From contig NZ_CP139960.1 of NCBI RefSeq assembly GCF_034424215.1, positions 3,410,001 through 3,474,000 of the forward strand: 64,000 nt of DNA, given 5' to 3'. The DNA comes from Niabella yanshanensis. Its GTDB lineage: Bacteria; Bacteroidota; Bacteroidia; Chitinophagales; Chitinophagaceae. Both the position numbers and the translations under genes were made by a program. The number at the start of each line of letters is the position of its first letter. The first letter of the stretch is position 1. Positions 54,634 to 63,739 of this stretch are shown in pieces. The notes under the pieces were generated by a model. That model was given only the letters and a program-made list of their open reading frames with translations, was not told the DNA's origin and ran no database searches.

Positions 54634-56205
54634 TTAAAGATCAGGATGATCTTCTTTTACCCTTCTTTTGCTTTTGAGGTACTTGTTATAAACAATCTCC
54701 TGCATAGGTCTGCCGGCCACCTTGCTTTCCAGCCATGAAATGATATCCAGGTAAGCTAATGAACGGGTTTCAAAACGGTTACCTTCCAGGTGCTGCACTT
54801 TATCCAGGAAGTGCTCAAACTCGGGCTTCAGCTGGCGGCTGGTAAACTTGAAGGAATTACGCAAAAAGCGGAACATTTCCTGCTCAATGATCGTCAGATT
54901 TTTCATGCGCGACATATAGCGGAATACCGAACGGGTTAAAGAGTCCATCAGTTCGAGGTTGCCCAGCTCATAATGCGCCAGTAAATGCATCAAACGGGCG
55001 TAGCATTGCAGATCGGTTCTTAATTCAGACGAATCGTTGATAATCTTTTGCAGGTAGTCGATGCAGGTGCTGTAATCCCCGGATAGATAGTAGAGCAGGG
55101 CGATCTTGTAAGTGATCACCATTACCCTGTGTTTATCCAGGAAGAGATCATATTCCGCCATTTTTTCTTCGATTTGCGGAATGGCTTTTAACCCTTCATC
55201 GCATAAACCGGTGATGTTGTAGAAATTGATCTTGGCGCCGGCTATATAAACAAAAGACTGGACGGTAAAGTTTTCGTTATCCTGCACCCGTTTGGTCTGC
55301 GAAAATTCTTCAAACTCCTTTAGTACGGCCCTTAACTCCGCATAATTGCGTAAATCAAAGTGGGCATTAAGGAGACTATGGTAACCTTTAACCAGGTGAC
55401 CTGTTTCTACGCGCATCATATTCGGCATCTCCTTAAACAGGTCTACCCATTTCTGTGCGTAGCGATAATACATTAAAAAGTCCTGCCTGATAAATGCATA
55501 CCAGGTATAACATTGATAATAGTAAAGTCTCTCATAAAAACCTTCCTGCTGTCCCGAGCCTGAGGGCAGCGATTGCCTGAAGAATTTCTTTACCTTTTCT
55601 TCCTCATCTTCATTGCGGGCATGGCCGTTGGCGATAAAAAACCCGTACATCTGCAAGGAAAGGTTCGAAAGCCGGGTGATCATATCCAGCTTCCGGTTGG
55701 CTTCATTGGCCTCTTCCGATAACTCGTCGATACGTGTTTTAAACGTGTCTGTTACATTCAATGCCTCGATTCTTTTCTCCAGGGATAGTAAAAGCGGTAA
55801 AAAGAAGAATTTTTGGTTCACTTGCGCCACTTCCTTTGCTTTGTCTATTGCACGCAGGCTTTGAAAGAATAATCCCTTTTTGTAAAGAATATGTGCAGAA
55901 TCGAATAACTCGTTTAATTGCAGGTCAAGGCTGTCGTTGCTTTTTAATAAGCGTAAACTTGCCAGCAACTCTTTATACAAGTGAGATTTTAAATTGGATA
56001 GCTGGGGCTTGGTAACGCCCTTCATCTTTTTAATGAGCACTTTTTCATCATAAGCGTCCATTTTATCCAATACATCAAATAGCTTGATGATCTTTAGATC
56101 TTCATTACCCGAACTACGGGTAATATACAATTTAAAGTGCCTTTTCTCAGCTTTCTCTAAAGAAAGAATCAATTGAAACAATATATCGCTCGGCTTCTTC
56201 GGCAT
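54634..56205 (-). CDS. Conserved helical-repeat protein of unknown function
   Basis: The 523 residues are almost entirely helical and look like tetratricopeptide-type repeats (for example AHILYKKGLFFQSLRAIDKAKEVA near 110-130 and KIALLYYLSGDYSTCIDYLQKII near 380-400). There is no signal peptide or membrane segment, so it is cytoplasmic. The N-terminus (ILFQLILSLEKAEKRHFKLYI) is charged and distinctive; I believe it recurs in other Chitinophagaceae proteins, but no function is known to me. A scaffold or regulatory role is a guess from the fold only. A minus-strand TATTTTTG (56218-56211) sits just before its ATG and could be its -7 element. Confidence 0.6.
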   Translation of the reverse strand: MPKKPSDILFQLILSLEKAEKRHFKLYITRSSGNEDLKIIKLFDVLDKMDAYDEKVLIKKMKGVTKPQLSNLKSHLYKELLASLRLLKSNDSLDLQLNELFDSAHILYKKGLFFQSLRAIDKAKEVAQVNQKFFFLPLLLSLEKRIEALNVTDTFKTRIDELSEEANEANRKLDMITRLSNLSLQMYGFFIANGHARNEDEEEKVKKFFRQSLPSGSGQQEGFYERLYYYQCYTWYAFIRQDFLMYYRYAQKWVDLFKEMPNMMRVETGHLVKGYHSLLNAHFDLRNYAELRAVLKEFEEFSQTKRVQDNENFTVQSFVYIAGAKINFYNITGLCDEGLKAIPQIEEKMAEYDLFLDKHRVMVITYKIALLYYLSGDYSTCIDYLQKIINDSSELRTDLQCYARLMHLLAHYELGNLELMDSLTRSVFRYMSRMKNLTIIEQEMFRFLRNSFKFTSRQLKPEFEHFLDKVQHLEGNRFETRSLAYLDIISWLESKVAGRPMQEIVYNKYLKSKRRVKEDHPDL

Positions 56206-56310
56206 TTAAACAAAAATAACTTTAATAGTAAAAAAAACAATAAATATTGTTGAACATAACTGAAAAATAACTCCGAATTAGTTGTTTAGTAAGGTTTTTT
56301 GATAGACGGT

Positions 56311-56365
56311 TACCTATTTGACATGCAGTAATACCGAATAATTGGTATATGTAAACAAATAGGTA
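56311..56365. promoter_or_regulatory. Nested inverted repeats upstream of a small-RNA promoter
   Basis: TACCTATTTG (56311-56320) and CAAATAGGTA (56356-56365) are exact reverse complements. Inside them ATACC (56331-56335) and GGTAT (56344-56348) form a second pair. The outer arm ends 5 bp before a TATCTTTG -7 element. The arrangement suits an operator or a cruciform controlling the promoter. Confidence 0.5.
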
Positions 56366-56370
56366 TATAT

Positions 56371-56491
56371 TATCTTTGTATGGTGAGGGGGTGATAATGA
56401 GGTAAAGGCGCAAAATAGATTTTATTACAATTTTTCATATGGCAAGCAATCGTTAGAGGTCAGTCCGTTTCTACGGAAGGACCTTTTTTCT
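56371..56491 (+). ncRNA. Candidate small RNA of about 105 nt
   Basis: A -7 element TATCTTTG (56371-56378) is followed about 80 bp later by a terminator: AGGTC...CCGT-TTCT-ACGG...GGACCT (56457-56484) and then TTTTTTC. Transcription from about 56385 to 56490 would make an RNA of about 105 nt with no gene behind it, because the next plus-strand gene is alaS. It contains only a 5-codon ORF (ATG at 56439, TAG at 56454). It matches no RNA family I can recognise. The region 56206-56561 otherwise holds no gene. Confidence 0.45.
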
Positions 56492-56507
56492 TTTCAGGGC
56501 CTGCATG

Positions 56508-56534
56508 AAAAAAGCGATGGAATAAATCCATCGC
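56508..56534 (-). terminator. Terminator of the DUF4953 metalloprotease gene
   Basis: On the minus strand GCGATGGA-TTTAT-TCCATCGC forms a perfect 8-bp stem followed by TTTTTT. It lies 28 bp after the metalloprotease stop codon and faces the plus-strand terminator at 56457-56490. Confidence 0.9.
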
Positions 56535-56561
56535 CTTAAAATATAGCAAAGCGGCTATATA

Positions 56562-59099
56562 TTATTTAGGCTCCAGAGCCTGTTTGATCCTGTCCTGTAA
56601 ATCCAGTAAATGATTCTTTGAAGCAGCATCGCCATAGCTGTTTGCTGCGGTACGCAATTCAGCAGATATAGAACGGAGCTGTCCTTTTACCACCGACATA
56701 ATATCGCTGGTGGCAAAATTGATCTCGCCGCCTCTGGATAACGAAGCCTGTTCCTGTTTTGAAGGGTTGGCTAGTGTGATCAGCTTCTCCACGTAAGATT
56801 TTTGTAACTGCCTGCGATAAACGTCAATCGCTTTACGCGAAGCTAACTCCGTAAACACCGATTTCTTTACATCGTTAAGCATTTCTGTGGGCGCGTAGGC
56901 TTTTGCACCTACCCGGGCTTCCGCGCTGATCAGTCTGCCCAATGTAGAAGGGTTGACGAGAATATTTAAAGCCCTGTCCTGAACACGGGATATCACGCTT
57001 AAAGGCTCCTGCCCGGTCAAAGCTGCATAATCTTTCTGTATGATCCATGTTGGGGTTGCAAATACATTGCTCTGTAACCATGCCATGGCTTCTTTTTGTG
57101 TTGACCTGTCAGTAAACTGGTATACCGAACCGGTTTGTTCAACGCGTTTGGGTGTGCGTTCAACACCACCGATATTGTTGGTAACATGGCCGATATATCT
57201 TCCAAACTGGCCTACGATCTCGTTATAGATGGTGCCCAGGTTGGTGTAGTCTTTAGTAGACTGGTAAGTGTATTGCGGTAAGTTTACAATAATGCGTTTC
57301 AGGTTTTTAATGCCGTAGGTACTTGCCTTCATGGCGTTATCACTCAAATCTTCGGTCTGGCTTCTTGGGTCACCACTGTTACCTTCACCATCACCCCACC
57401 AAAGGCGCGGATTTTTTAATCTGTCGATAGTGATCTTGTTCAGCAGCGCCACTTCCTGGTCTGCATTTTTTGCCTCGGGATGCCAGCGATAGCCCCACTC
57501 AATAGCCCAGGTATCGTAGTCGCCGATGCGCGGGAATAAGCCTTTTTGCGCAATATTGTCCTCTGGCTGCGCAATGTAGTTAAAGCGGGCATAATCCATA
57601 ATAGATGGGGTATGTCCGTTGGCTTCAACCCAGGCCTTATCTCTCAACTTTTCGGTTGGTACTGTAGAAGAAGAGCCAAAATTGTGTCTTAATCCTAAAG
57701 TATGACCTACTTCATGACTGCTTACAAAACGGATCAGTTGACCCATTAGCTCATCGTCAAACTCCATTTTACGTGCTTTCGGATCAACTGCGGCAGTCTG
57801 GATCATATACCAGTTGCGCACCAGGCTCATTACATTATGATACCAGTTAATATGACTTTCCATGATCTCCCCGCTGCGTGGATCGTGTACGTTAGGTCCG
57901 CTTGCGTTAGGAATATCAGATGGTTTATAAATAATGGCACTGTGACGGGCATCTTCCAGGTTAAAAGTGCTGTCTTCAGCGTAGGTGGGGGCCAACCTGG
58001 CAACGATCGCATTTTTAAAGCCTGCTTTCTCGAAAGCTATCTGCCAGTCATTAACGCCTTGTATCAGGTAAGGCACCCATTTTTTAGGAGTGGTAGGATC
58101 AATATAATAAACAATCTGTTTTTTAGGTTCCACCAGCTCACCACGTTTGTATTTTTCAATGTCCTCAGTTTTAGGCTCTAACCTGTAACGCGCAATATAG
58201 CGGTAGCGGTCAACGCCTTGCGGATTTACATCAAAGTCGGTAATATTCTGCGTGGTAAAGTACCCAACCCTGTCGTCAAAATAGCGGGGCTGCATCGGTA
58301 CTTTGGGCAGTAATACCATGGACGTGTTCAGCTCAAAAGTTAAAGGAGACGCCACTGCGTAAGGGTTAGGAGGCGTACCCGGCTGGGAAACCGGCATAAA
58401 CATATAAGTTTTTACCGTCTTCACTTCTATATTGGTAGGGTAAGCTCTTATGGTTGAAGTATAAGACCTGTCTGACTGCAACATGCCCAATCCCAATATT
58501 TTTTTAATAACCGGCGAGAAGAAGAAATAATCGTTATCGCCATTCATATAGTCGGTCACATCAATTACGGCGCCCGAATTATCAGGTGACAATGCTTTTA
58601 CATCAAAGGAAGCGCCAATCGGTTGAATATTGCTATTCATTACGTTACGGTACATGCCTTCGGTACTGTCGCGTCCGATTTCCTGGAAGGAAGTACGCTT
58701 CAGGTAAATCCTGTTATTGGGCCCTTTTTCAAAACGCACAGTACTGGAGTTGATCTGGTCTCCGGCATAGCTGGCTCCGGTTCTAAAACCCGCGGCGGCC
58801 TTGGAAAGACGCGATACCACCAGGATGTCACGCTCCATCATGTCATTGGGGATCTCAAAAAAGTACTTATCCTCTATTTTGTGCAACGTAAACATTCCTT
58901 TTGTGGAAATGGCTTTGCCGGTAATTACTTCTTTATAGGGTTTAGGCTGGCCGGGCGGACCTACTACTGGCCGTTTGGTAGAGTCAGCCTTGGCTGCAGC
59001 AGGTGCTGGCTGATTCTTCTTGGTCCTTCTTTGCGCATGGCTGGCCGTAGTGTGCAGGCCCAACAATGCTAACAAGGAAATAGTCAAAATTCTTTGCAT
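56562..59099 (-). CDS. Secreted zinc metalloprotease, DUF5118/DUF5117/DUF4953 type
   Basis: The 845-residue protein has a signal peptide (1-22, SHAQ), a proline/alanine/lysine-rich linker, N-terminal DUF5118 and DUF5117 regions (about 50-430) and a metzincin-type catalytic domain. The latter carries the full zinc motif His462-Glu463-Val-Gly-His466-x5-His472 (HEVGHTLGLRH). The C-terminal half corresponds to DUF4953. The family is frequent in Bacteroidota and Proteobacteria and is presumed to act on proteins in the periplasm or outside the cell; no physiological substrate is known to me. The gene is monocistronic, divergent from alaS and ended by a strong terminator. Confidence 0.85.
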   Translation of the reverse strand: MQRILTISLLALLGLHTTASHAQRRTKKNQPAPAAAKADSTKRPVVGPPGQPKPYKEVITGKAISTKGMFTLHKIEDKYFFEIPNDMMERDILVVSRLSKAAAGFRTGASYAGDQINSSTVRFEKGPNNRIYLKRTSFQEIGRDSTEGMYRNVMNSNIQPIGASFDVKALSPDNSGAVIDVTDYMNGDNDYFFFSPVIKKILGLGMLQSDRSYTSTIRAYPTNIEVKTVKTYMFMPVSQPGTPPNPYAVASPLTFELNTSMVLLPKVPMQPRYFDDRVGYFTTQNITDFDVNPQGVDRYRYIARYRLEPKTEDIEKYKRGELVEPKKQIVYYIDPTTPKKWVPYLIQGVNDWQIAFEKAGFKNAIVARLAPTYAEDSTFNLEDARHSAIIYKPSDIPNASGPNVHDPRSGEIMESHINWYHNVMSLVRNWYMIQTAAVDPKARKMEFDDELMGQLIRFVSSHEVGHTLGLRHNFGSSSTVPTEKLRDKAWVEANGHTPSIMDYARFNYIAQPEDNIAQKGLFPRIGDYDTWAIEWGYRWHPEAKNADQEVALLNKITIDRLKNPRLWWGDGEGNSGDPRSQTEDLSDNAMKASTYGIKNLKRIIVNLPQYTYQSTKDYTNLGTIYNEIVGQFGRYIGHVTNNIGGVERTPKRVEQTGSVYQFTDRSTQKEAMAWLQSNVFATPTWIIQKDYAALTGQEPLSVISRVQDRALNILVNPSTLGRLISAEARVGAKAYAPTEMLNDVKKSVFTELASRKAIDVYRRQLQKSYVEKLITLANPSKQEQASLSRGGEINFATSDIMSVVKGQLRSISAELRTAANSYGDAASKNHLLDLQDRIKQALEPK

Positions 59100-59283
59100 G
59101 TGTTATAAATTGGTGATTTAGTGTTCGAATGAAGCGAATTTACTAATTGAAGATCAAAGGAAAATCGATTTTTGATGAACGGCAGTCTTCTGTGAGATTT
59201 GTTGATATATTATTATACCTTAAATAAAATTCTTGATGAATCTTTAATATCCGGTAGCTAAAACTTACAATCTCTTCTAGCCG

Positions 59284-59291
59284 TATCTTTG
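59284..59291 (+). promoter_or_regulatory. -7 element TATCTTTG before alaS
   Basis: TATCTTTG matches the Bacteroidota -7 consensus, 19 bp before the alaS ATG. No strong -33 element is visible. Confidence 0.5.
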
Positions 59292-59310
59292 CGACCCTTA
59301 AAATAATAAG

Positions 59311-61968
59311 ATGACCAGCAGCGAAATACGTGAACAGTTTCTTGAGTTTTTTAAAACGAAAGGACACCATATAGTGCCTTCGGCTCCCATTGTAGTAAAA
59401 AATGATCCAACCCTCATGTTTACCAATGCAGGAATGAACCAGTTTAAAGACTTCTTCCTGGGTAACCAAAAAAGTCCCAATCCACGGGTAGCCGATACAC
59501 AGAAATGTTTACGGGTGAGTGGTAAACACAACGACCTCGAGGAAGTAGGGGTAGATACTTACCACCATACCATGTTTGAAATGCTGGGCAACTGGAGCTT
59601 TGGTGATTCTGCCCCCGTCCGTACCGGAACGGGCGGGCGTCCGGCAGGCGGGTACTTTAAAAAGGAAGCGATAGCCTGGAGCTGGGAGTTACTGACCGAA
59701 GTGTATAAGATTGATAAAGATAAATTATATGTAACCGTTTTTGAAGGTGACGAAAAAGAAGGGCTGCCTTTCGACCAGGAAGCTTATGATGAATGGGCCC
59801 GTTGGATTAACCCGGAGCGCATCTTAAAAGGAAATAAAAAGGACAATTTCTGGGAAATGGGCGATACAGGTCCCTGCGGTCCCTGCAGCGAAATACATGT
59901 AGATTGTCGCCCGAATGATGAGCGGGAAGTAGTTGACGGTAAAACCCTTGTAAATGCAGACCACCCGCAGGTAATAGAGATCTGGAACAATGTATTCATC
60001 CAGTTCAACCGTAAAAAAGATGGCAGCCTTGAAAGTTTGCCGGCCAGGCACGTGGATACCGGTATGGGCTTTGAGCGCCTGGTTCGCGTACTGCAAGGCA
60101 AAACCAGCAACTACGATACAGACGTATTTACCGGAACTATTGCTGAAATAGAAAAAATTACCGGGAAACAATATGATTTTAGCGACAGCAAGCAGGCAGT
60201 TGCTTTCCGGGTGCTGGCCGATCATATCCGTGCCATCAGTTTCACTGTTGCCGATGGGCAATTGCCATCCAATACCGGGGCCGGTTATGTAATACGCCGC
60301 ATCCTGCGCAGGGCCGTTCGTTATTATTACTCTTATTTAGATTATAAACAGCCCTTATTACACCAACTGATCCCGGTTATAGCAGCGCAATTTGCAACTG
60401 TGTTTCCGGAGCTGCAACAACAGGGGGCGTTTGTAACTAAAGTAATAAGAGAAGAAGAAGACTCATTTTTAAGAACACTGGAGAAAGGACTGAAAAGAAT
60501 TGATGATATTGTTCAGGCTTCAACCGGTGGTGAAATCAATGGTAAAGATGCTTTTGAACTATACGATACCTATGGCTTCCCGGCAGATCTGACGCGACTG
60601 ATCGCCTCAGAAAATAACCTGCAGGTGGATGAAGCAGGGTTTAAAGCCGAAATGGAGCAGCAGAAAAATCGTTCAAGAGCTGCCACGGCCGTCGATACGG
60701 AGGATTGGATACTGGTAACCGAAGAAACGCCTTCCACTTTTATCGGGTATGAGCAGCTGCAGGCGGTGACACATGTGGTAAAGTATCGTAAGGTAAAAGC
60801 CAAAGGAAAGGAACAATACCAGCTGGTATTGCAAACCACTCCTTTTTATGCCGAAAGTGGTGGCCAGGTTGGGGATAAAGGAAGTTTACAGTTTGGTGAG
60901 GAGAAAGTGTTGGTTACCGATACCAAAAAAGAAAATGATCTCATTATTCATTTTACAGATAAACTACCTGGTCAGATTGAATTAGAGCTATTGGCATCAG
61001 TAAATGCCGAAGAGCGTGCCCGTATTACCTATAATCACACCGCAACCCATCTATTGCATGCAGCTTTAAAACAGGTATTGGGTACGCACGTGAACCAGAA
61101 GGGTTCAATGGTGTCGCCGGAAGTGTTACGCTTCGACGTTTCCCACTTTTCGAAAATTACCGATGAGGAAATTAAACAGGTAGAGCAGATCGTTAACCGG
61201 AAAGTGCGGGAGAATCACCCGGTAGTGATCAAAGAGATGCCGAAAGATGAAGCCATGAAGCTCGGCGCGATGGCATTATTTGGTGAAAAATATGGTGATA
61301 CCGTACGGGTGGTGACAGCCGATCCGGCTTTCTCTGTTGAGCTTTGCGGTGGAACCCATGTGCAGCAAACCGGTAGTATTGGCTTGTTTATCATTACTTC
61401 CGAAGGCGCTGTAGCAGCGGGTGTACGTCGTATTGAAGCCCTGACCGGTCAGGCAGCTTTTGATTTTGTGACGCAGAAACTGGACGAATACAAGCAGGTA
61501 ACCGAAGTGCTGAAAAGCAAAGAGCCACTGAAAGCGATCGAAAAACTTTCTACAGAAAAAACAACTTTGGATAAAAGGGTGGAACGACTGGAAGCAAAGG
61601 AACTGGTTGGTATTCGTAATGAGTTATTGCAAAAAGATGAGATCGTCAACCAGGTAAACTTCATCGGCGATATTGTAGAAGTAAGCAATGCCGACGCACT
61701 GAAAAAACTTTGCGCCGATTTGAAAAATCATCTGAAAGATTTTGTGATCGTGCTTTGCGCCAACATCGGCGGCAAGCCATTTGTAGCGGTAAGCGTTGCC
61801 GACAATGTAGTCGCTGCAAGAGGCCTGGATGCGGGACAGATCATTAAACAACATATTGCGCCCCTGATCAAAGGCGGTGGTGGCGGCCAGAAAACCCTGG
61901 CAACAGCCGGCGGGCAGGACGCAGGACAATTGCCCCAGGTAATTGAAGCAGTAAAAAGCATGTTATAG
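59311..61968 (+). CDS. alaS: Alanyl-tRNA synthetase
   Basis: The 885-residue class II synthetase charges tRNA-Ala and edits mischarged Ser and Gly. The catalytic core begins at once with IREQFLEFFKTKGH and TLMFTNAGMNQFKDFFLG; GPCGPCSEIH and DTGMGFERL are the other class II words. The editing domain zinc residues appear as HTATHLLHAAL and CGGTHVQ. The C-terminal DHHA1 domain ends with the glycine-rich IKGGGGGQKTLATAGG that binds the tRNA elbow. Length and domain order are complete. It is expressed from its own promoter and followed by a terminator. Confidence 0.97.
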   Translation: MTSSEIREQFLEFFKTKGHHIVPSAPIVVKNDPTLMFTNAGMNQFKDFFLGNQKSPNPRVADTQKCLRVSGKHNDLEEVGVDTYHHTMFEMLGNWSFGDSAPVRTGTGGRPAGGYFKKEAIAWSWELLTEVYKIDKDKLYVTVFEGDEKEGLPFDQEAYDEWARWINPERILKGNKKDNFWEMGDTGPCGPCSEIHVDCRPNDEREVVDGKTLVNADHPQVIEIWNNVFIQFNRKKDGSLESLPARHVDTGMGFERLVRVLQGKTSNYDTDVFTGTIAEIEKITGKQYDFSDSKQAVAFRVLADHIRAISFTVADGQLPSNTGAGYVIRRILRRAVRYYYSYLDYKQPLLHQLIPVIAAQFATVFPELQQQGAFVTKVIREEEDSFLRTLEKGLKRIDDIVQASTGGEINGKDAFELYDTYGFPADLTRLIASENNLQVDEAGFKAEMEQQKNRSRAATAVDTEDWILVTEETPSTFIGYEQLQAVTHVVKYRKVKAKGKEQYQLVLQTTPFYAESGGQVGDKGSLQFGEEKVLVTDTKKENDLIIHFTDKLPGQIELELLASVNAEERARITYNHTATHLLHAALKQVLGTHVNQKGSMVSPEVLRFDVSHFSKITDEEIKQVEQIVNRKVRENHPVVIKEMPKDEAMKLGAMALFGEKYGDTVRVVTADPAFSVELCGGTHVQQTGSIGLFIITSEGAVAAGVRRIEALTGQAAFDFVTQKLDEYKQVTEVLKSKEPLKAIEKLSTEKTTLDKRVERLEAKELVGIRNELLQKDEIVNQVNFIGDIVEVSNADALKKLCADLKNHLKDFVIVLCANIGGKPFVAVSVADNVVAARGLDAGQIIKQHIAPLIKGGGGGQKTLATAGGQDAGQLPQVIEAVKSML

Positions 61969-61994
61969 ACCAACGGAAATATTGATCTTATAAG

Positions 61995-62027
61995 CCTCAC
62001 GAACCTACGGTCGTGAGGTTTTCTTTT
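61995..62027 (+). terminator. Terminator after alaS
   Basis: CCTCACGA (61995-62002) and TCGTGAGG (62011-62018) form a perfect 8-bp stem followed by TTTTCTTTT. The following glycosylase gene starts 37 bp later and would need its own promoter or readthrough. Confidence 0.88.
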
Positions 62028-62063
62028 AGGCGTAAAAATTGCTTCACTCTACAAAAACATTGT

Positions 62064-62789
62064 ATGCCCGAAGGTCCTTCCATTCTACTATTAAAAAAGC
62101 AATTACAGCCTTTTGTAGGCAAAACGGTAAAGCGCGCCGGCGGATATGGGCCAATGCCCACTGATTGGATCAATGGCCGAAAGCTAAAGGAGGTACAAAC
62201 CCATGGCAAGCACCTGTATTTTATTTTTACGAATGGCGTGGTGCAGCTCCACCTGGGACTTTTTGGCGACGTATTGATCAATGAACGCAAAAAGGTAAAC
62301 CGGAAGTTTTTCCTGGAATTTGCCAAAGGAGAAATCAACGGCTATGTGGTGAGTGTCAAAAAAATAGAAAGCAAAGAGGATCTTTTTGATCCGCGCACCG
62401 ATATTTTGAGTAGTGGTTTTGATGCGGCCTATGTTAAATCCCTGATCGGTAAAAAACCGGAAAAAGAGATAGCCGCGTTATTAATGGATCAACAGATCTT
62501 TTCGGGCGCAGGTAATAAGATAAGGGTGGAGGCTTTGTACCGGGCAGGTATACATCCGTTGAGCAAAGCGGGCAAAATTCCTCCAAAGGCATTGAGTAAA
62601 TTAATAACCGCAGTGCGTAACTATGCAAAAACCTTCTACCATAACCTGGAAAGAGCCGGGACTAACAAGGATTTTAAGGCCTATCAGCAGGAGCATGATC
62701 AGCAGGGCAATGAAATCACCATGAAATATTTAGCTAAAGAGAAACGGAAAGTATACTTTAGTGAGCGCGTACAAAAATTATATAGCTGA
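62064..62789 (+). CDS. Fpg/Nei-family DNA glycosylase lacking the zinc-finger cysteines
   Basis: The 241-residue protein starts MPEGPS, giving the processed Pro-Glu N-terminus that is the catalytic nucleophile and acid of this family. I chose the ATG at 62064 for that reason; an in-frame start at 62013 would bury it. The beta-hairpin lysine motif THGKHLYF and the helix-two-turn-helix GAGNKIRVEALYRAGIHP are present. The C-terminal zinc finger, normally with four Cys, is replaced by a stretch without any Cys (GNEITM...KRKVYFSERVQKLYS). It therefore has a zincless finger like that of NEIL1. It would excise oxidised bases. Gene name nei or mutM cannot be decided. It is followed by the K+ channel gene after 20 bp. 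Confidence 0.87.
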   Translation: MPEGPSILLLKKQLQPFVGKTVKRAGGYGPMPTDWINGRKLKEVQTHGKHLYFIFTNGVVQLHLGLFGDVLINERKKVNRKFFLEFAKGEINGYVVSVKKIESKEDLFDPRTDILSSGFDAAYVKSLIGKKPEKEIAALLMDQQIFSGAGNKIRVEALYRAGIHPLSKAGKIPPKALSKLITAVRNYAKTFYHNLERAGTNKDFKAYQQEHDQQGNEITMKYLAKEKRKVYFSERVQKLYS

Positions 62790-62809
62790 CTCTTAAGTAT
62801 CTTACTATT

Positions 62810-63697
62810 ATGTCTCTCTTTAGATTAATACCCGACAAGCATGATGTGTTGCAGGACCAGAACGCACCGGAAGAAAAAAATACCTTCAGGCACTGGCTTT
62901 ATGTAACTATTTTCCAGAGCAGCACTCCTGCCGGTAAAACCTTTGATATTGGGCTCTTTATTTTAATATTGGCCAATATAATCCTGCTTATCCTCGAAAG
63001 TGTAGAGTCAATTGCTATTGCATACGATAAGATCTTTAATATACTGGACTACTTTTTTATGTTGGTGTTTAGCGTAGAATACCTGCTTCGGCTGTATTGC
63101 GTGCGCGAGGCAAAACGCTATGCCAAAAGTTTTTATGGAGTGGTAGACCTGCTCGCGATCCTGCCATCTTACCTCGAGTTTGTGTTGCCCAACTGGCATA
63201 TGCTAATGATCATCCGTTCTTTCCGTTTGCTAAGGGTATTCAGGATTTTCCGGATGGTGCGGTTCCTGGATGAAAGCCGGTATATGATGTTTGCGCTGAT
63301 AAGAAGTTTCAATAAGATCATGGTATTCCTGTTTTTTATTGTTTTACTTACTGTTTTCCTCGGATCAGTAATGTATGTATTGGAATATGACCATAACCCT
63401 GGTTTCCATAGCATCCCCCAGAGTATTTACTGGGCTATCGTAACCATTACCACTGTTGGTTATGGCGATGTGGCGCCCGTAACAGCTATTGGAAAAATCA
63501 TCGCATCCTTTATTATGATACTGGGTTACGCCATCATTGCGGTTCCTACAGGCATTATGTCGGCATCACTGGTTTCTCAGTACCGGGATATGGATAACGA
63601 CGACAGGGTATGCAGCAAATGCCAAAATAGAAATCATGCTGCGGACGCCCGGTTTTGTAAGAAATGTGGCGCCGAACTTTCAAAACCAGAAAGCTAG
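62810..63697 (+). CDS. Voltage-gated potassium channel with C-terminal zinc ribbon
   Basis: The 295-residue inner-membrane protein has six transmembrane helices. S1 is at about 45-65, S2 at 78-100 and S3 at 108-125. S4 (130-155) carries regularly spaced Arg (RSFRLLRVFRIFRMVRF). S5 is at about 168-190. The pore helix leads to the K+ selectivity filter TVGYGD (about 214-219), and S6 runs from about 223 to 250. The cytoplasmic tail (about 263-290) ends in a zinc-ribbon-like CSKC-x12-CKKC module. Tetramers would pass K+ in response to voltage. The ribbon could regulate gating or tetramer contacts, which is inference. It is probably cotranscribed with the glycosylase upstream. Confidence 0.9.
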   Translation: MSLFRLIPDKHDVLQDQNAPEEKNTFRHWLYVTIFQSSTPAGKTFDIGLFILILANIILLILESVESIAIAYDKIFNILDYFFMLVFSVEYLLRLYCVREAKRYAKSFYGVVDLLAILPSYLEFVLPNWHMLMIIRSFRLLRVFRIFRMVRFLDESRYMMFALIRSFNKIMVFLFFIVLLTVFLGSVMYVLEYDHNPGFHSIPQSIYWAIVTITTVGYGDVAPVTAIGKIIASFIMILGYAIIAVPTGIMSASLVSQYRDMDNDDRVCSKCQNRNHAADARFCKKCGAELSKPES

Positions 63698-63739
63698 TAC
63701 ACCCATATGATGTTATGAATCTTTAACACTTCCGAAACA

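Noticed and set aside
56440-56491. Resemblance to bacterial SRP RNA (AGGTCAG...GGAAGGA)
   Set aside because: The GGAA is in the stem rather than in a tetraloop, and the conserved AGCAGCC partner is missing; the structure is better explained as a terminator hairpin.
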